DNA from: a bacterium
Lineage (GTDB): Bacteria > Patescibacteriota > Minisyncoccia > UBA6257 > GWB1-50-10
Length of the DNA stretch: 22,978 bases
Direction: 5' to 3'
NCBI GenBank assembly: GCA_027310975.1
Contig: DAICZV010000006.1
Coordinates: forward strand, 1 to 22,978
How positions within the stretch are numbered: the stretch's first letter is position 1; each line of letters starts with the position of its first letter. The translations under genes were made by a program, and so were the position numbers. Below, in pieces: positions 12,433-22,978 of this stretch. The notes beneath the pieces were generated by a model. That model saw nothing but the letters and a program-made list of their open reading frames with translations, ran no database searches and had not been told where the DNA came from.

Positions 12433-15400
12433 ATGAAAACAAAAATATTTTCAAAATACACCGGTCCGGTCTACGTCGCCCCCAACTTGGTGGAGATTCA
12501 GACGCAATCGTACGACTGGTTCGTGAAGAAAGGCCTCAAAGAGCTCTTTGAGGAAATCTCGCCGATCAAGGACCACACGGGCAAGGAGCTGGAACTTTCC
12601 TTCCTGGATTACAAATTTGACCAGCCGAAGTACACCGAGGCGAAGGCGATAGAGAAGGACCAGACCTACGAGGCGCCGCTTCGGGTGAACGTGCGGCTCG
12701 TGAACAAGGAAACGAAGGAGACCAAGACCCAGGAAATATATCTTGGCGATTTTCCGATTATGACCGACCGGGGCACCTTCATCGTGAACGGCGTGGAGCG
12801 CGTCGTGATATCGCAGATAATCCGCTCGCCCGGCATCTACTTTACGGCGAACATGTACCGCGGCCGGAAGCTTTTTGGCGCCAAGATAATCCCGAACCGC
12901 GGCGCTTGGCTGGAGATAGAGACCGAATCCGACGGGTTCATCGGCGTGAAGATAGACCGCCGCCGGAAGGCGCCGATTACCCAGGTCTTGCGCCTCTTCG
13001 GCTTGGAGGATAATGCCGCGATAGAAAAAGCCTTTGCCGGGGTGGATACGGGTGACTTCAAATTCCTGCCGGCGACGCTCAAGAAGGACGAGACCAAGAA
13101 CGCCGACGACGCCTATATTGAGATCTACAAGCGCCTGCGGCCCGGCGATCTGGCGACGGTGGAGAATGCCCGTCTCCTCATTGAGCCGATGTTCTCGCGT
13201 TTTGACCGCTACGACCTGAGCCCGGTCGGCCGGTACAAGTACGACCAGCGCCTGGGCCTCAAGAAACCGGACAGCCGCCTTTTGGATTTGGAAGACCTCA
13301 TCGCCGCCGTTCGGGAGATTGTCCGTTTGAACAATGACCCCAACTCCGAACCCGACGACATTGACCATTTAGGCAACCGCCGCATCCGGAGCGTCGGCGA
13401 ACTCGTCCAGTCGCGCCTCCGCATCGGTTTTGCCCGACTCCGCCGCGGCGTCCAGGACCGGATGTCCACTTTGGACCGCCATGGTCTCCAGCCCGCTCAG
13501 CTCATCAACTACAAGCTTCTTACGTCCGTCGTCCGCGACTTCTTCGCATCTTCCCAGCTTTCCCAGTTCATGGACCAGGTAAACCCCCTGGCGGAGCTGG
13601 AGCATAAGCGCCGCCTTTCGGCGATGGGTCCCGGCGGGCTCACCCGCGAACGGGCCGGCTTTGAAGTGCGCGACGTCCATCCTTCCTATTACGGCCGCCT
13701 CTGCCCGATCCAAACGCCGGAAGGCGCGAATATCGGTCTCGTGCACTATCTTTCCAATTTCACGCGGGTCAACGAGTTCGGCTTTTTGGAAGTGCCGTAT
13801 TTCAAGGTTAAAAACGGCGTCATCACCAAGGATGTCGTCTGGCTGGACGCAATCACCGAGCAAAAATACAACATCGTCCAGGCCGACACGCCGCTTGATA
13901 AGGACGGCCGCCTCGCCCTCGCCCAGCTGCCTGCCCGCCTTAAAGGCAAGCCGGGCACCTGCAAGCGCGAAGACATAGAGCTAATGGACGTTTCGCCGGA
14001 CCAGATGACGAGCGTCGCGACCGGCATCATTCCGTTTTTGGAGCACAGCGACGCGAACCGCGCGCTCATGGGTTCCAACATGCAGCGCCAGGCGGTCCCG
14101 ACCGTAAATCCCCAAGAGCCGTTGATCGGCACGGGTTTGGAGGAGCGGGCTGCGCAGGATTCCGGCCAGGTCATCATCTCGGACGTTTCCGGGGTCGTGA
14201 CGGAAGCCGACGGCCGCGGCGTGACGGTGAAGACCGAGGGGGGAGCGAAGACGTTCCCGATATACAAATTCAAGCGTTCCAACCAGTCCACCTGCATGTC
14301 CCAGCGCCCCGCCGTCGCGGTGGGCGACAAAGTGAAAAAGGGGACGGTCCTCGCGGACGGCCCGGCCACCAAGGACGGCGTTTTGGCCCTGGGCCAGAAC
14401 CTGCTTGTGGCGTTCCTGCCGTGGCACGGCTTGAACTTTGAGGACGCCATCATCCTTTCCGAGCGCGTGGCCCGCGACGACCGCTTAACCTCAATTTACA
14501 TAGAAACTTTCACCTGCCTCGTCCGGGAGACCAAGCTCGGTCCGGAAATGACGACGATGGACATTCCGAACGTGGCCGAGGACAAGCTGCGCAACCTGGA
14601 TGCGGACGGCATCGTGCGCATCGGCGCCGAGGTGCGGGCGAACGACATATTGGTCGGCAAGATTTCCCCGAAGGGCGAATCGGAGCTCACTTCCGAGGAG
14701 CGCCTTTTGCGCGCCATATTCGGAGAGAAGGCCCGCGACGTCAAGGATTCGTCACTCACTTTGCCGCACGGCAAGCAGGGGCGCATTATCGGCATAAAAA
14801 TATTCTCCCGCGACAAGGGCGATAAGCTGGACCCGGGCATCATCAAGAAGATCCAGATAGAGGTGGCCCAGCTCCGCAAGATCCGCGCGGGCGACAAGCT
14901 CGCCGGCCGCTACGGTAACAAAGGCGTCATTTCCCAGATCCGCAAAGTGGAGGATATGCCTTACCTGGAGGACGGCACGCCGGTGGACATCGTTTTGAAC
15001 CCCTTGGGCGTCGCTTCCCGCATGAACCTCGGCCAGATACTGGAGACCCACCTGGGCCTCGCCGCCAAAAAACTCGGCTATCGGGCGATCGTGCCGAACT
15101 TCGTTGGCGCTTCCGAGGACGATATCAAGGAAGAGCTCAAAGAGGCCGGCTACCGGAGCGATGGCAAAATGACGGTCTTTGACGGTTTGACCGGCAAGCC
15201 GTTCCGCGATCCCGTGACCGTCGGCTACATTTACATGATGAAACTTAACCACCTCGTGGAGGACAAGATGCACGTTCGCTCCACGGGTCCCTACTCCTTG
15301 ATCACTCAGCAGCCCTTGGGCGGCAAGGCCCAGCTCGGCGGCCAGCGCTTCGGCGAAATGGAGGTTTGGGCATTGGAAGGCTACGGTGCGGCTCACACGC

Positions 15401-15612
15401 TCCAGGAGATGCTCACCATCAAGTCGGACGATGTGCTGGGGCGGTCGGCGGCCTTTGAATCAATTATCCGCGGCGAGGAGATCAGAAAACCCAACATCCC
15501 CGCCTCGTTCAACGTCCTCGTTTCCGAACTCAAGTCGCTGGGACTGAGCGTCGGGTATGAATACGAGAAGGGGGCGTTTGACGAAAGCGAAGGGGAAACG
15601 GCCGGAAAATAA
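12433..15612 (+). CDS. rpoB: DNA-directed RNA polymerase subunit beta
   Basis: Catalytic beta subunit. 1059 aa, shorter than in E. coli (1342) or B. subtilis (about 1190), because lineage-specific insertions are absent. The N-terminal lobe has MTDRGTFIVNGVERVVISQ. The rifampicin-pocket segment SQLSQFMDQ...HKRRLSAMGPGG has H391 as the counterpart of E. coli H526, with Asp516 and Ser531 equivalents conserved and Ser522 and Leu533 equivalents replaced by Ala and Met. The clamp/active-site stretch LVAFLPWHGLNFEDAI follows, then catalytic lysines in GDKLAGRYGNKG (820-831) and the C-terminal GGKAQLGGQRFGEMEVWALE. It starts 4 nt after mltG with only weak ribosome-binding potential and is followed by rpoC after 7 nt. 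The rplJL genes normally upstream are not here. Confidence 0.99.
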   Translation: MKTKIFSKYTGPVYVAPNLVEIQTQSYDWFVKKGLKELFEEISPIKDHTGKELELSFLDYKFDQPKYTEAKAIEKDQTYEAPLRVNVRLVNKETKETKTQEIYLGDFPIMTDRGTFIVNGVERVVISQIIRSPGIYFTANMYRGRKLFGAKIIPNRGAWLEIETESDGFIGVKIDRRRKAPITQVLRLFGLEDNAAIEKAFAGVDTGDFKFLPATLKKDETKNADDAYIEIYKRLRPGDLATVENARLLIEPMFSRFDRYDLSPVGRYKYDQRLGLKKPDSRLLDLEDLIAAVREIVRLNNDPNSEPDDIDHLGNRRIRSVGELVQSRLRIGFARLRRGVQDRMSTLDRHGLQPAQLINYKLLTSVVRDFFASSQLSQFMDQVNPLAELEHKRRLSAMGPGGLTRERAGFEVRDVHPSYYGRLCPIQTPEGANIGLVHYLSNFTRVNEFGFLEVPYFKVKNGVITKDVVWLDAITEQKYNIVQADTPLDKDGRLALAQLPARLKGKPGTCKREDIELMDVSPDQMTSVATGIIPFLEHSDANRALMGSNMQRQAVPTVNPQEPLIGTGLEERAAQDSGQVIISDVSGVVTEADGRGVTVKTEGGAKTFPIYKFKRSNQSTCMSQRPAVAVGDKVKKGTVLADGPATKDGVLALGQNLLVAFLPWHGLNFEDAIILSERVARDDRLTSIYIETFTCLVRETKLGPEMTTMDIPNVAEDKLRNLDADGIVRIGAEVRANDILVGKISPKGESELTSEERLLRAIFGEKARDVKDSSLTLPHGKQGRIIGIKIFSRDKGDKLDPGIIKKIQIEVAQLRKIRAGDKLAGRYGNKGVISQIRKVEDMPYLEDGTPVDIVLNPLGVASRMNLGQILETHLGLAAKKLGYRAIVPNFVGASEDDIKEELKEAGYRSDGKMTVFDGLTGKPFRDPVTVGYIYMMKLNHLVEDKMHVRSTGPYSLITQQPLGGKAQLGGQRFGEMEVWALEGYGAAHTLQEMLTIKSDDVLGRSAAFESIIRGEEIRKPNIPASFNVLVSELKSLGLSVGYEYEKGAFDESEGETAGK

Positions 15613-15619
15613 CAAAACC

Positions 15620-19326
<3,707 letters not shown>

Positions 19327-19327
<1 letters not shown>

Positions 19328-19764
19328 TGAACGAAGATAAGGAGACAAAAAAATACGAACTGACCTTTTGGCTCAAGGATGAGGATGCGAGTCCCGTCAA
19401 GAAGGTTTTGGAAAAGCGCGGCGCGGAAGTGTCCGCTGAAAAGCCGCTCGCCAAGTTCCGCTTGAGCTATCCCATCAAGAAAGAGGCCAACGCCGTATTG
19501 GGTTCAGTGGCCTTTGCCATGGACCCGGCGGCCATCGCTGGTTTGACGGCCGAATTGAACGCCGTCCCCGGCGTATTGCGGTTCGTCGTGAGCGCGGCCT
19601 CGGAAAGGAAGGTTGACTCGGCTCCGGCGGCCGAAGGTACGGCCGCGCCCGCGGCGCGCGGACGGGGTGGATTTTTCCGCCGGGAACGGGCGGAAGCCAA
19701 GCCGGTCGGGGAGGTTTTGACCAATGAGGCCCTGGAAAAGAAGATAGAGGAGATCTCCCAGTAG
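19327..19764 (+). CDS. rpsF: 30S ribosomal protein S6 (extended C-terminus)
   Basis: 145 aa. The first ~95 residues fit S6: KKYELTFWLKDE start, a PLAKFRLSYPIKKEAN strand/turn, AFAMDPAAIAGLTAEL helix and a VLRFVVS final strand. S6 pairs with S18 on the 30S platform, and rpsR lies 660 nt downstream after ssb, the common rpsF-ssb-rpsR order. The C-terminal ~50 residues are an extension with Ala/Pro-rich linker, an RGRGGFFRRER basic stretch and a final acidic helix. The sequence is divergent, but context plus the fold pattern makes the call good. ATG 19327 overlaps the rpoC stop by one base. The ssb promoter-like box lies immediately after its stop codon. Confidence 0.88.
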
Positions 19765-19773
19765 TGGTATAAT
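19765..19773 (+). promoter_or_regulatory. Extended -10 promoter of ssb
   Basis: TGGTATAAT: TGn plus perfect TATAAT (19768-19773), starting 1 nt after the rpsF stop. The ssb ATG begins 8 nt later with no Shine-Dalgarno (GAGCGCAA between), so transcription would start at or next to the start codon. No obvious -35, as is common with extended -10 promoters. Confidence 0.6.
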
Positions 19774-19781
19774 GAGCGCAA

Positions 19782-20228
19782 ATGAACGTAAATAAGGTCT
19801 TCATATTGGGCAATTTGACCCGCGATCCCGAACTCCGGCAAACGCCAACCGGCCAGTCGGTGGCCTCGTTCGGAGTGGCGACCAACGCGTTCTTTACGGA
19901 TAAGAGCGGCGTGAGGCAGAAGAAAACGGAGTTCCATAACGTTGTCGTGTGGGGACGCCAGGCGGAAATCGCGAACCAGTTTTTAAAAAAGGGAAGCAGC
20001 GTTTTCGTGGAAGGCCACCTGCAGACCAGGGGCTGGCAGGACAAGCAGGGCCAGAACCACAAGACCACCGAGATAATCTGCGACAGGATGCAGCTCGGTC
20101 CGAAGCCGGTCGGCGGAAGCGCGTCCGCTGGAAGCGGCGCTCCGGCCGTGGACGAGGCGCCCCGGGAAGACCTGCCCGAGATAAACGTAGAGGAAAGCGA
20201 CATCAAGCCCGAAGAGATACCATTCTAA
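19782..20228 (+). CDS. ssb: Single-stranded DNA-binding protein
   Basis: 148 aa. N-terminal OB fold at about residues 1-105: MNVNKVFILGNLTRDPELRQ start, ASFGVATN, EFHNVVVWGRQAEIANQF and SSVFVEGHLQTRGWQD, all typical of bacterial SSB. A Gly/Ala/Pro linker follows, and the conserved acidic C-terminal tip ends EEIPF (residues 144-148), which recruits partner proteins in known SSBs. Position between rpsF and rpsR is the classic arrangement. It probably has its own promoter just upstream. Complete and unremarkable in sequence. Confidence 0.98.
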   Translation: MNVNKVFILGNLTRDPELRQTPTGQSVASFGVATNAFFTDKSGVRQKKTEFHNVVVWGRQAEIANQFLKKGSSVFVEGHLQTRGWQDKQGQNHKTTEIICDRMQLGPKPVGGSASAGSGAPAVDEAPREDLPEINVEESDIKPEEIPF

Positions 20229-20266
20229 GGGCTTGGCGCGGATTTCCGATCTGCCGGCCAAACCTT

Positions 20267-20402
20267 ACCCGCCAAAATTTCTAACCAACAACAAATAAAA
20301 ATGATAATGTTAAAATCAATGAACAAAAAGTCGCAATACGCCGCTCAAGGAAATTTAGGCGGGTGCTCAATGTTATGGCTAAATTATTTTCGCCATAACG
20401 TT
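20267..20402 (+). promoter_or_regulatory. Structured intergenic region with internal promoter, upstream of rpsR
   Basis: The 200-nt gap between ssb and rpsR holds two nested signals. An outer inverted repeat pairs 20267-20281 with 20350-20364 (14 of 15). A hairpin pairs GTTATGGC (20372-20379) with GCCATAAC (20392-20399), extendable to 11 bp at 20369-20402. Inside the outer loop an extended -10, TGTTAAAAT (20308-20316), could start an rpsR transcript with a ~105-nt leader containing the second hairpin. A 32-codon ORF (20319-20417) crosses it but is probably incidental. S18/S6 autoregulatory leaders exist in other bacteria, so a similar role is possible but unproven. 20229-20266 shows only a weak stem. 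Confidence 0.5.
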
Positions 20403-20428
20403 GGCTCAATAATTTAGATAACATTCGC

Positions 20429-20641
20429 ATGCCCATCAAACCTAAACAGTGTTTTTTCTGCTCGCAAAACACCCAGATAATAGATTTCCGGGAGACGGAA
20501 AATCTGAAGCGTTTTGTTTCCAGCCAGGGAAAGATAATTGACCCGCGCCACACCGGGCTGTGCGCCAAGCATCAGCGCCAGATCGCTCAAGCGGTCAAGC
20601 GCGCTCGGGTGATGGGTCTTCTGCCTTTTACCCGCCGTTAA
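20429..20641 (+). CDS. rpsR: 30S ribosomal protein S18
   Basis: 70 aa, S6's partner on the 30S platform. Zinc-binding type: C8 and C11 (CFFC), C45 and H48 (CAKH). Family elements are IIDFRETENLKRFVSSQGKI, DPRHTGLCAKHQRQ (about 38-51) and the C-terminal KRARVMGLLPFTRR. Normal length. ATG 20429 is preceded by an AT-rich leader with a hairpin and no Shine-Dalgarno. Its stop overlaps the next start codon by one base (TAATG), indicating coupling to the PAP2 gene. Confidence 0.97.
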   Translation: MPIKPKQCFFCSQNTQIIDFRETENLKRFVSSQGKIIDPRHTGLCAKHQRQIAQAVKRARVMGLLPFTRR

Positions 20642-21240
20642 TGTTCACGACCTTCCCGCTGGACATCGCCGTTTTTAACGCGATCCACGGTCTCGCCGGG
20701 CTCACGCCGCTTTTGGATGCGCTCGGAATATTTCTGGCGCTTTACTTGCCGTACCTATTAGGTTTGGCGGCTTTGGCGTTCGCCTTTAAGCAGAAAACGG
20801 CCAAAGAAAAATGGGGCGTATTCCTCGCGCTGGCCCTCGCGGTCTTGGTCTCACGCGGCATCATCACGGAGGCCATTCATTTTCTTTATCCGATCGCCCG
20901 GCCGTTCGTCGCTTTGGGCTTCACGCCCTTGATCGGCGAAAGCGGCGCCTCGTTCCCGTCCGGCCACGCCGCCTTCTTTTTCGCTTTAAGCTTCATGCTC
21001 TTTGCCTTTGACCGGAAGTGGGGCACGTGGTTCTTGGCCCTGGCTTTTGCAAACGGCCTGGCCCGCGTCTTCGTCGGCGTCCATTACCCGATGGATATTT
21101 TAGGCGGCATCGTCGTCGGATTTATTTCTTACCTCATTGTCCAATACCTTTTGAAGCCCGGACGGTTACGCGCTGCCCCGGTTTCTCAAGCCGCCCAAGA
21201 TATATCCGGTGAAAACGCCGCTCCAGACCAGGTCGCTTAA
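20641..21240 (+). CDS. PAP2-family membrane phosphatase (possible undecaprenyl-diphosphatase)
   Basis: 199 aa from ATG 20641, the start that overlaps the rpsR stop; a longer in-frame reading from 20560 would run inside rpsR and was rejected. Several hydrophobic helices. PAP2 motifs: R87-P88 of the first motif, PSGH at 106-109 and R142...H148...D152 (ARVFVGVHYPMD). The first motif normally begins with Lys seven residues before the Arg; here that position is H80. Family members dephosphorylate lipid pyrophosphates such as undecaprenyl-PP on the outer face, which would serve the RodA/MltG wall pathway and the polyprenyl-sugar system encoded here (inference). The 3' end overlaps tsaC by 32 nt. 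Confidence 0.88.
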   Translation: MFTTFPLDIAVFNAIHGLAGLTPLLDALGIFLALYLPYLLGLAALAFAFKQKTAKEKWGVFLALALAVLVSRGIITEAIHFLYPIARPFVALGFTPLIGESGASFPSGHAAFFFALSFMLFAFDRKWGTWFLALAFANGLARVFVGVHYPMDILGGIVVGFISYLIVQYLLKPGRLRAAPVSQAAQDISGENAAPDQVA

Positions 21241-21820
21241 CCGCGCCGCCGCACGCCTCCTCAAAGAGGGCGGCGTCGGCGTCATCCCCACCGACACGCT
21301 CTACGGTATTGTGGCTTCGGCGCTTTCCCGTGAGGCCGTATCGCGCGTTTACCGCCTCCGCCGGCGCGACCCTAAAAAGCCCTCCATCATCCTCATCTCC
21401 GGGTTGAGCGACCTCCGTCTTTTCGGGGTCCGTCCGACGCCGGTTCAAATGGCGGCTTTGCGCCGGATCTGGCCGGGGAAGTTCAGCGTCGTTTTTAAAA
21501 CCAAGGGCGCCGGGCGTTACCTGGACTGCGGCACCGGCACGCTGGCCTTCCGCTATCCCGAGTCCCGGGTTCTCCAGCGCTTCCTGCGCGACTCGGGGCC
21601 GCTTGTCGCCCCCAGCGCTAACTGGGAGGGCTATCCGCCGGCCGTTTCCGTAAGTGCGGCTCGGCGCTATTTCGGCGCTCGGGTTGACGTTTACGTTGAT
21701 ACGGGGCCGAAACGGGGCCGGCCGTCAACCCTCGTCGCTTTTAAGGGGCGGCGCTTTCAAACCCTCCGGCCGGGGGCGGGGAGGTTGCCTAAAACCCTGG
21801 AGTATGGTAGATTGGCATAA
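21209..21820 (+). CDS. tsaC: YrdC/Sua5-family threonylcarbamoyl-AMP synthase
   Basis: Makes threonylcarbamoyl-adenylate from Thr, bicarbonate and ATP, the first step of tRNA t6A37 formation. 203 aa, a YrdC domain alone (Sua5 would carry an extra C-terminal domain). Motifs: GGVGVIPTDTLYGIV (about 21-35), RLRRRDPKKPSIILI with the conserved basic cluster, WPGKFSVVFK, LAFRYPES and GPLVAPSANWEG. The start is GTG 21209, inside the PAP2 3' end; no ATG lies before the conserved GGVGVIPTDT stretch. Gene order places a tRNA-modification enzyme before secE-nusG. A terminator-like hairpin overlaps its stop codon. Confidence 0.93.
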   Translation: MKTPLQTRSLNRAAARLLKEGGVGVIPTDTLYGIVASALSREAVSRVYRLRRRDPKKPSIILISGLSDLRLFGVRPTPVQMAALRRIWPGKFSVVFKTKGAGRYLDCGTGTLAFRYPESRVLQRFLRDSGPLVAPSANWEGYPPAVSVSAARRYFGARVDVYVDTGPKRGRPSTLVAFKGRRFQTLRPGAGRLPKTLEYGRLA

Positions 21821-21837
21821 AGCCCGCGAGGCTTTTT
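21819..21837 (+). terminator. Short terminator-like hairpin after tsaC
   Basis: AAAGCC (21819-21824), loop CGCGA, GGCTTT (21830-21835), and T residues to 21837. Only 6 bp, and it includes the tsaC stop region, so it may be partial or regulatory rather than a full stop before secE. Confidence 0.5.
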
Positions 21838-21853
21838 AATTTGGCCGAAAGCA

Positions 21854-22039
21854 ATGACGGAACGCATAAAGAATTTTTTCAAGGAATCCCGCGAGGAGCT
21901 CAAGCGGGTCAACTGGCCGCGCCGCGAGGAAACGGTGCGCTATACGGTCTTCGTGATCGTTTTTTCCGTCGGGCTGTCCCTCTTCCTTGGGCTTTTGGAT
22001 TTCATCTTCCTGCAGGTGCTCCAAAAGACGGTCTTATAA
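21854..22039 (+). CDS. secE: Preprotein translocase subunit SecE
   Basis: 61 aa, the single-helix form of SecE that clamps SecY in the Sec translocon. An amphipathic helix with FFKESREELKRVNWPRREE (about 8-26) carries the conserved KRVxWP motif. The membrane helix lies at about 29-52. The short form without the extra enterobacterial helices is usual outside Proteobacteria. ATG 21854 is 16 nt after the terminator-like hairpin. nusG follows after 1 nt, the standard secE-nusG pairing. Confidence 0.97.
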   Translation: MTERIKNFFKESREELKRVNWPRREETVRYTVFVIVFSVGLSLFLGLLDFIFLQVLQKTVL

Positions 22040-22040
22040 G

Positions 22041-22601
22041 ATGCTCATAAAATCGGAATCAAAAAAGACCAACGAGAACCGCGCCTGGTACGCGATTCAC
22101 ACTTACGTCGGTTATGAGGACGCGGTGACCCGCTATTTGAAACAGCGGGTGGAATCTTTGAGCATGAGCGACAAGATATTCAATGTCGTCGTGCCCAAGG
22201 AGACGAAAATAAAGATAAAGAACGGCAAGCGCTTGAAGACGGAGGAGAAGATATATCCGGGCTATGTCCTGGTGGAGATGATCCTGGACAACGACAGTTG
22301 GTACGTGGTTCGGAACACCCCCCGCGTGACCGGCTTTGTGGGCGCGGACAGCGCAACCCCGACGCCGCTTTCCAACACCGAAGTGGAAGAATTGATGGCG
22401 CGTCTCGGCGGCGCGGAGCCGAAGTTCAAGGTTGACTTGAAGGAAGGCGAGGTGGTAAAAATAACGGACGGCCCGTTCAAGGACCAGGAGGGCAAGGTCT
22501 CCGAGGTGGACGAGGAGCACGGCAAGGTGAAGGTTCTGGTGCCGATCTTCGGCCGGGACACCCTGGTGGAGCTGGATTCGCTCCAAGTGAGAAAGATTTA
22601 A
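22041..22601 (+). CDS. nusG: Transcription antitermination factor NusG
   Basis: 186 aa from ATG 22041, which follows the secE stop by 1 nt; an earlier in-frame ATG (21987) lies within secE and was rejected. NGN domain about 13-115: RAWYAIHTYVGYEDAV start, KIYPGYVLVEM, SWYVVRNTPRVTGFVG. KOW domain about 130-186: EGEVVKITDGPFKDQEG. Binds the RNA polymerase clamp and links it to ribosome or Rho. The 11-residue N-terminal extension before the NGN domain is Lys/Glu-rich. Clear family member. Confidence 0.98.
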   Translation: MLIKSESKKTNENRAWYAIHTYVGYEDAVTRYLKQRVESLSMSDKIFNVVVPKETKIKIKNGKRLKTEEKIYPGYVLVEMILDNDSWYVVRNTPRVTGFVGADSATPTPLSNTEVEELMARLGGAEPKFKVDLKEGEVVKITDGPFKDQEGKVSEVDEEHGKVKVLVPIFGRDTLVELDSLQVRKI

Positions 22602-22618
22602 TCTAGTATCACGTAGCA

Positions 22619-22668
22619 AGTATTAAGTAGCCAGTATACTTGATACTTTATACTAAATACTTAATACT
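22619..22668. repeat. AT-rich inverted repeat between nusG and rplK
   Basis: AGTATTAAGTA (22619-22629) and TACTTAATACT (22658-22668) are perfect 11-bp complements. Between them are further AGTATA/TATACT units. It is the same design as copies A and B (iterated short AT unit and its complement) but with a different unit. It fills nearly the whole 76-nt gap. Confidence 0.75.
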
Positions 22669-22670
22669 CG

Positions 22671-22676
22671 TATAAT
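22671..22676 (+). promoter_or_regulatory. TATAAT box touching the rplK start
   Basis: A perfect TATAAT followed by one C and then the rplK ATG (22678). If it were the -10, transcription would begin after the ATG, so either the real promoter lies in the inverted repeat upstream or the hexamer is chance in AT-rich sequence. Confidence 0.25.
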
Positions 22677-22677
22677 C

Positions 22678-22978
22678 ATGGCTAAACCGATAAAAACAAC
22701 GTTAAAACTTCAGATTAAGGCCGGCGAAGCAACCCCGGCGCCGCCGATTGGACCGGCTTTGGGCCAGCACGGCGTGAACATCGGCGCTTTCGTCCAGCAG
22801 TTCAACGAGGCGACGAAGGAAATGAAAGGCGACGTTATACCGGCCGAGATAACCATTTACGAGGACCGCTCGTTTGAGTTCAAGCTCAAGACCCCGCCCG
22901 CTTCGGCTCTTATCAAGAAGGCCGCCGGCGTGGAAAAGGGCTCCGGCGAATCCGGCAAGAAAGTCGTGGGGGAGATAA
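22678..22978 (+). CDS. rplK: 50S ribosomal protein L11 (5' part, runs off the window)
   Basis: The first 100 codons only. N-terminal domain [29 protein letters not shown] is typical: the [16 protein letters not shown] segment (about residues 21-36) and [10 protein letters not shown] are diagnostic. [17 protein letters not shown] leads into the C-terminal rRNA-binding domain. L11 forms the GTPase-associated centre with 23S rRNA helices 43/44. The secE-nusG-rplK order is universal in bacteria. The open frame continues to the last base of the window. Confidence 0.97.
   Translation, partial: MAKPIKTTLKLQIKAGEATPAPPIGPALGQHGVNIGAFVQQFNEATKEMKGDVIPAEITIYEDRSFEFKLKTPPASALIKKAAGVEKGSGESGKKVVGEI

Noticed and set aside
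15557..15619. Longer N-terminus for rpoC starting at 15557
   Set aside because: It overlaps the rpoB 3' end by 56 nt and adds residues unlike the family; ATG 15620 gives the expected start.
20319..20417. 32-codon ORF in the ssb-rpsR gap
   Set aside because: It begins 2 nt after the -10-like box, has no ribosome-binding site and runs through the hairpin; likely incidental.
20560..20640. Longer N-terminus for the PAP2 gene inside rpsR
   Set aside because: It is a frame-shifted reading of rpsR; the TAATG overlap at 20639-20643 gives a natural coupled start.
21987..22040. Longer N-terminus for nusG inside secE
   Set aside because: It reads secE in another frame; ATG 22041 directly follows the secE stop.

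Overview
The window looks like a housekeeping stretch of a Candidate Phyla Radiation genome, most likely Parcubacteria-like. The supporting signs are reduced translation proteins (EF-Ts of 146 aa, TrmD of 203 aa, SecE of 61 aa), very tight gene packing, a type IV pilin-like protein carrying a LamG domain, a membrane-anchored TraG/VirD4-like ATPase, and a GtrA/dolichyl-phosphate-type glycosyltransferase pair. TGA is used as a normal stop (trmD, rpsB, rodA), so this is not a TGA-recoding lineage. Base composition is moderately GC-rich except in several AT-rich gaps and in the LamG segment. The lineage call is an inference from gene content, since no phylogeny could be run. All convincing genes lie on the + strand.

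Layout. (1) 1-2412: trmD, rpsB, tsf, a small membrane protein of unknown function, then tRNA-Tyr(GUA) with its own promoter and a strong terminator. (2) 2413-9464: an accessory, surface-oriented section. It holds a partial duplication of the tRNA-Tyr 3' end, a LamG-bearing prepilin, a small Pro/Ala-rich protein bracketed by two copies of a ~122-bp palindromic repeat, the TraG-like ATPase, GtrA, a 105-bp MITE-like insertion, a GT2 glycosyltransferase and a GalT-like nucleotidyltransferase. (3) 9465-19764: tpiA, rodA, mltG, rpoB, rpoC and rpsF in a nearly gap-free array joining glycolysis, wall synthesis, transcription and translation. (4) 19765-22978: ssb, a structured leader, rpsR, a PAP2 phosphatase, tsaC, secE, nusG and the 5' part of rplK, which runs off the window.

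The coding sequences are mostly ordinary. The most interesting signals sit between them. Almost every gap over ~70 bp holds a different palindromic or inverted-repeat element. One of these (7643-7747) has the anatomy of a recent MITE insertion exactly at a start codon, and the pre-insertion sequence can be reconstructed. A second pattern is that several transcription-unit leader genes (rpsB, tsf, the 4090 gene, tpiA, ssb) have a -10-like hexamer only 6-11 nt before the ATG and no Shine-Dalgarno, which suggests leaderless or near-leaderless mRNAs. A third is a sharp compositional island inside the prepilin gene, indicating that the LamG domain was acquired as a cassette. No CRISPR array, transposase or integrase gene, or rRNA was found.
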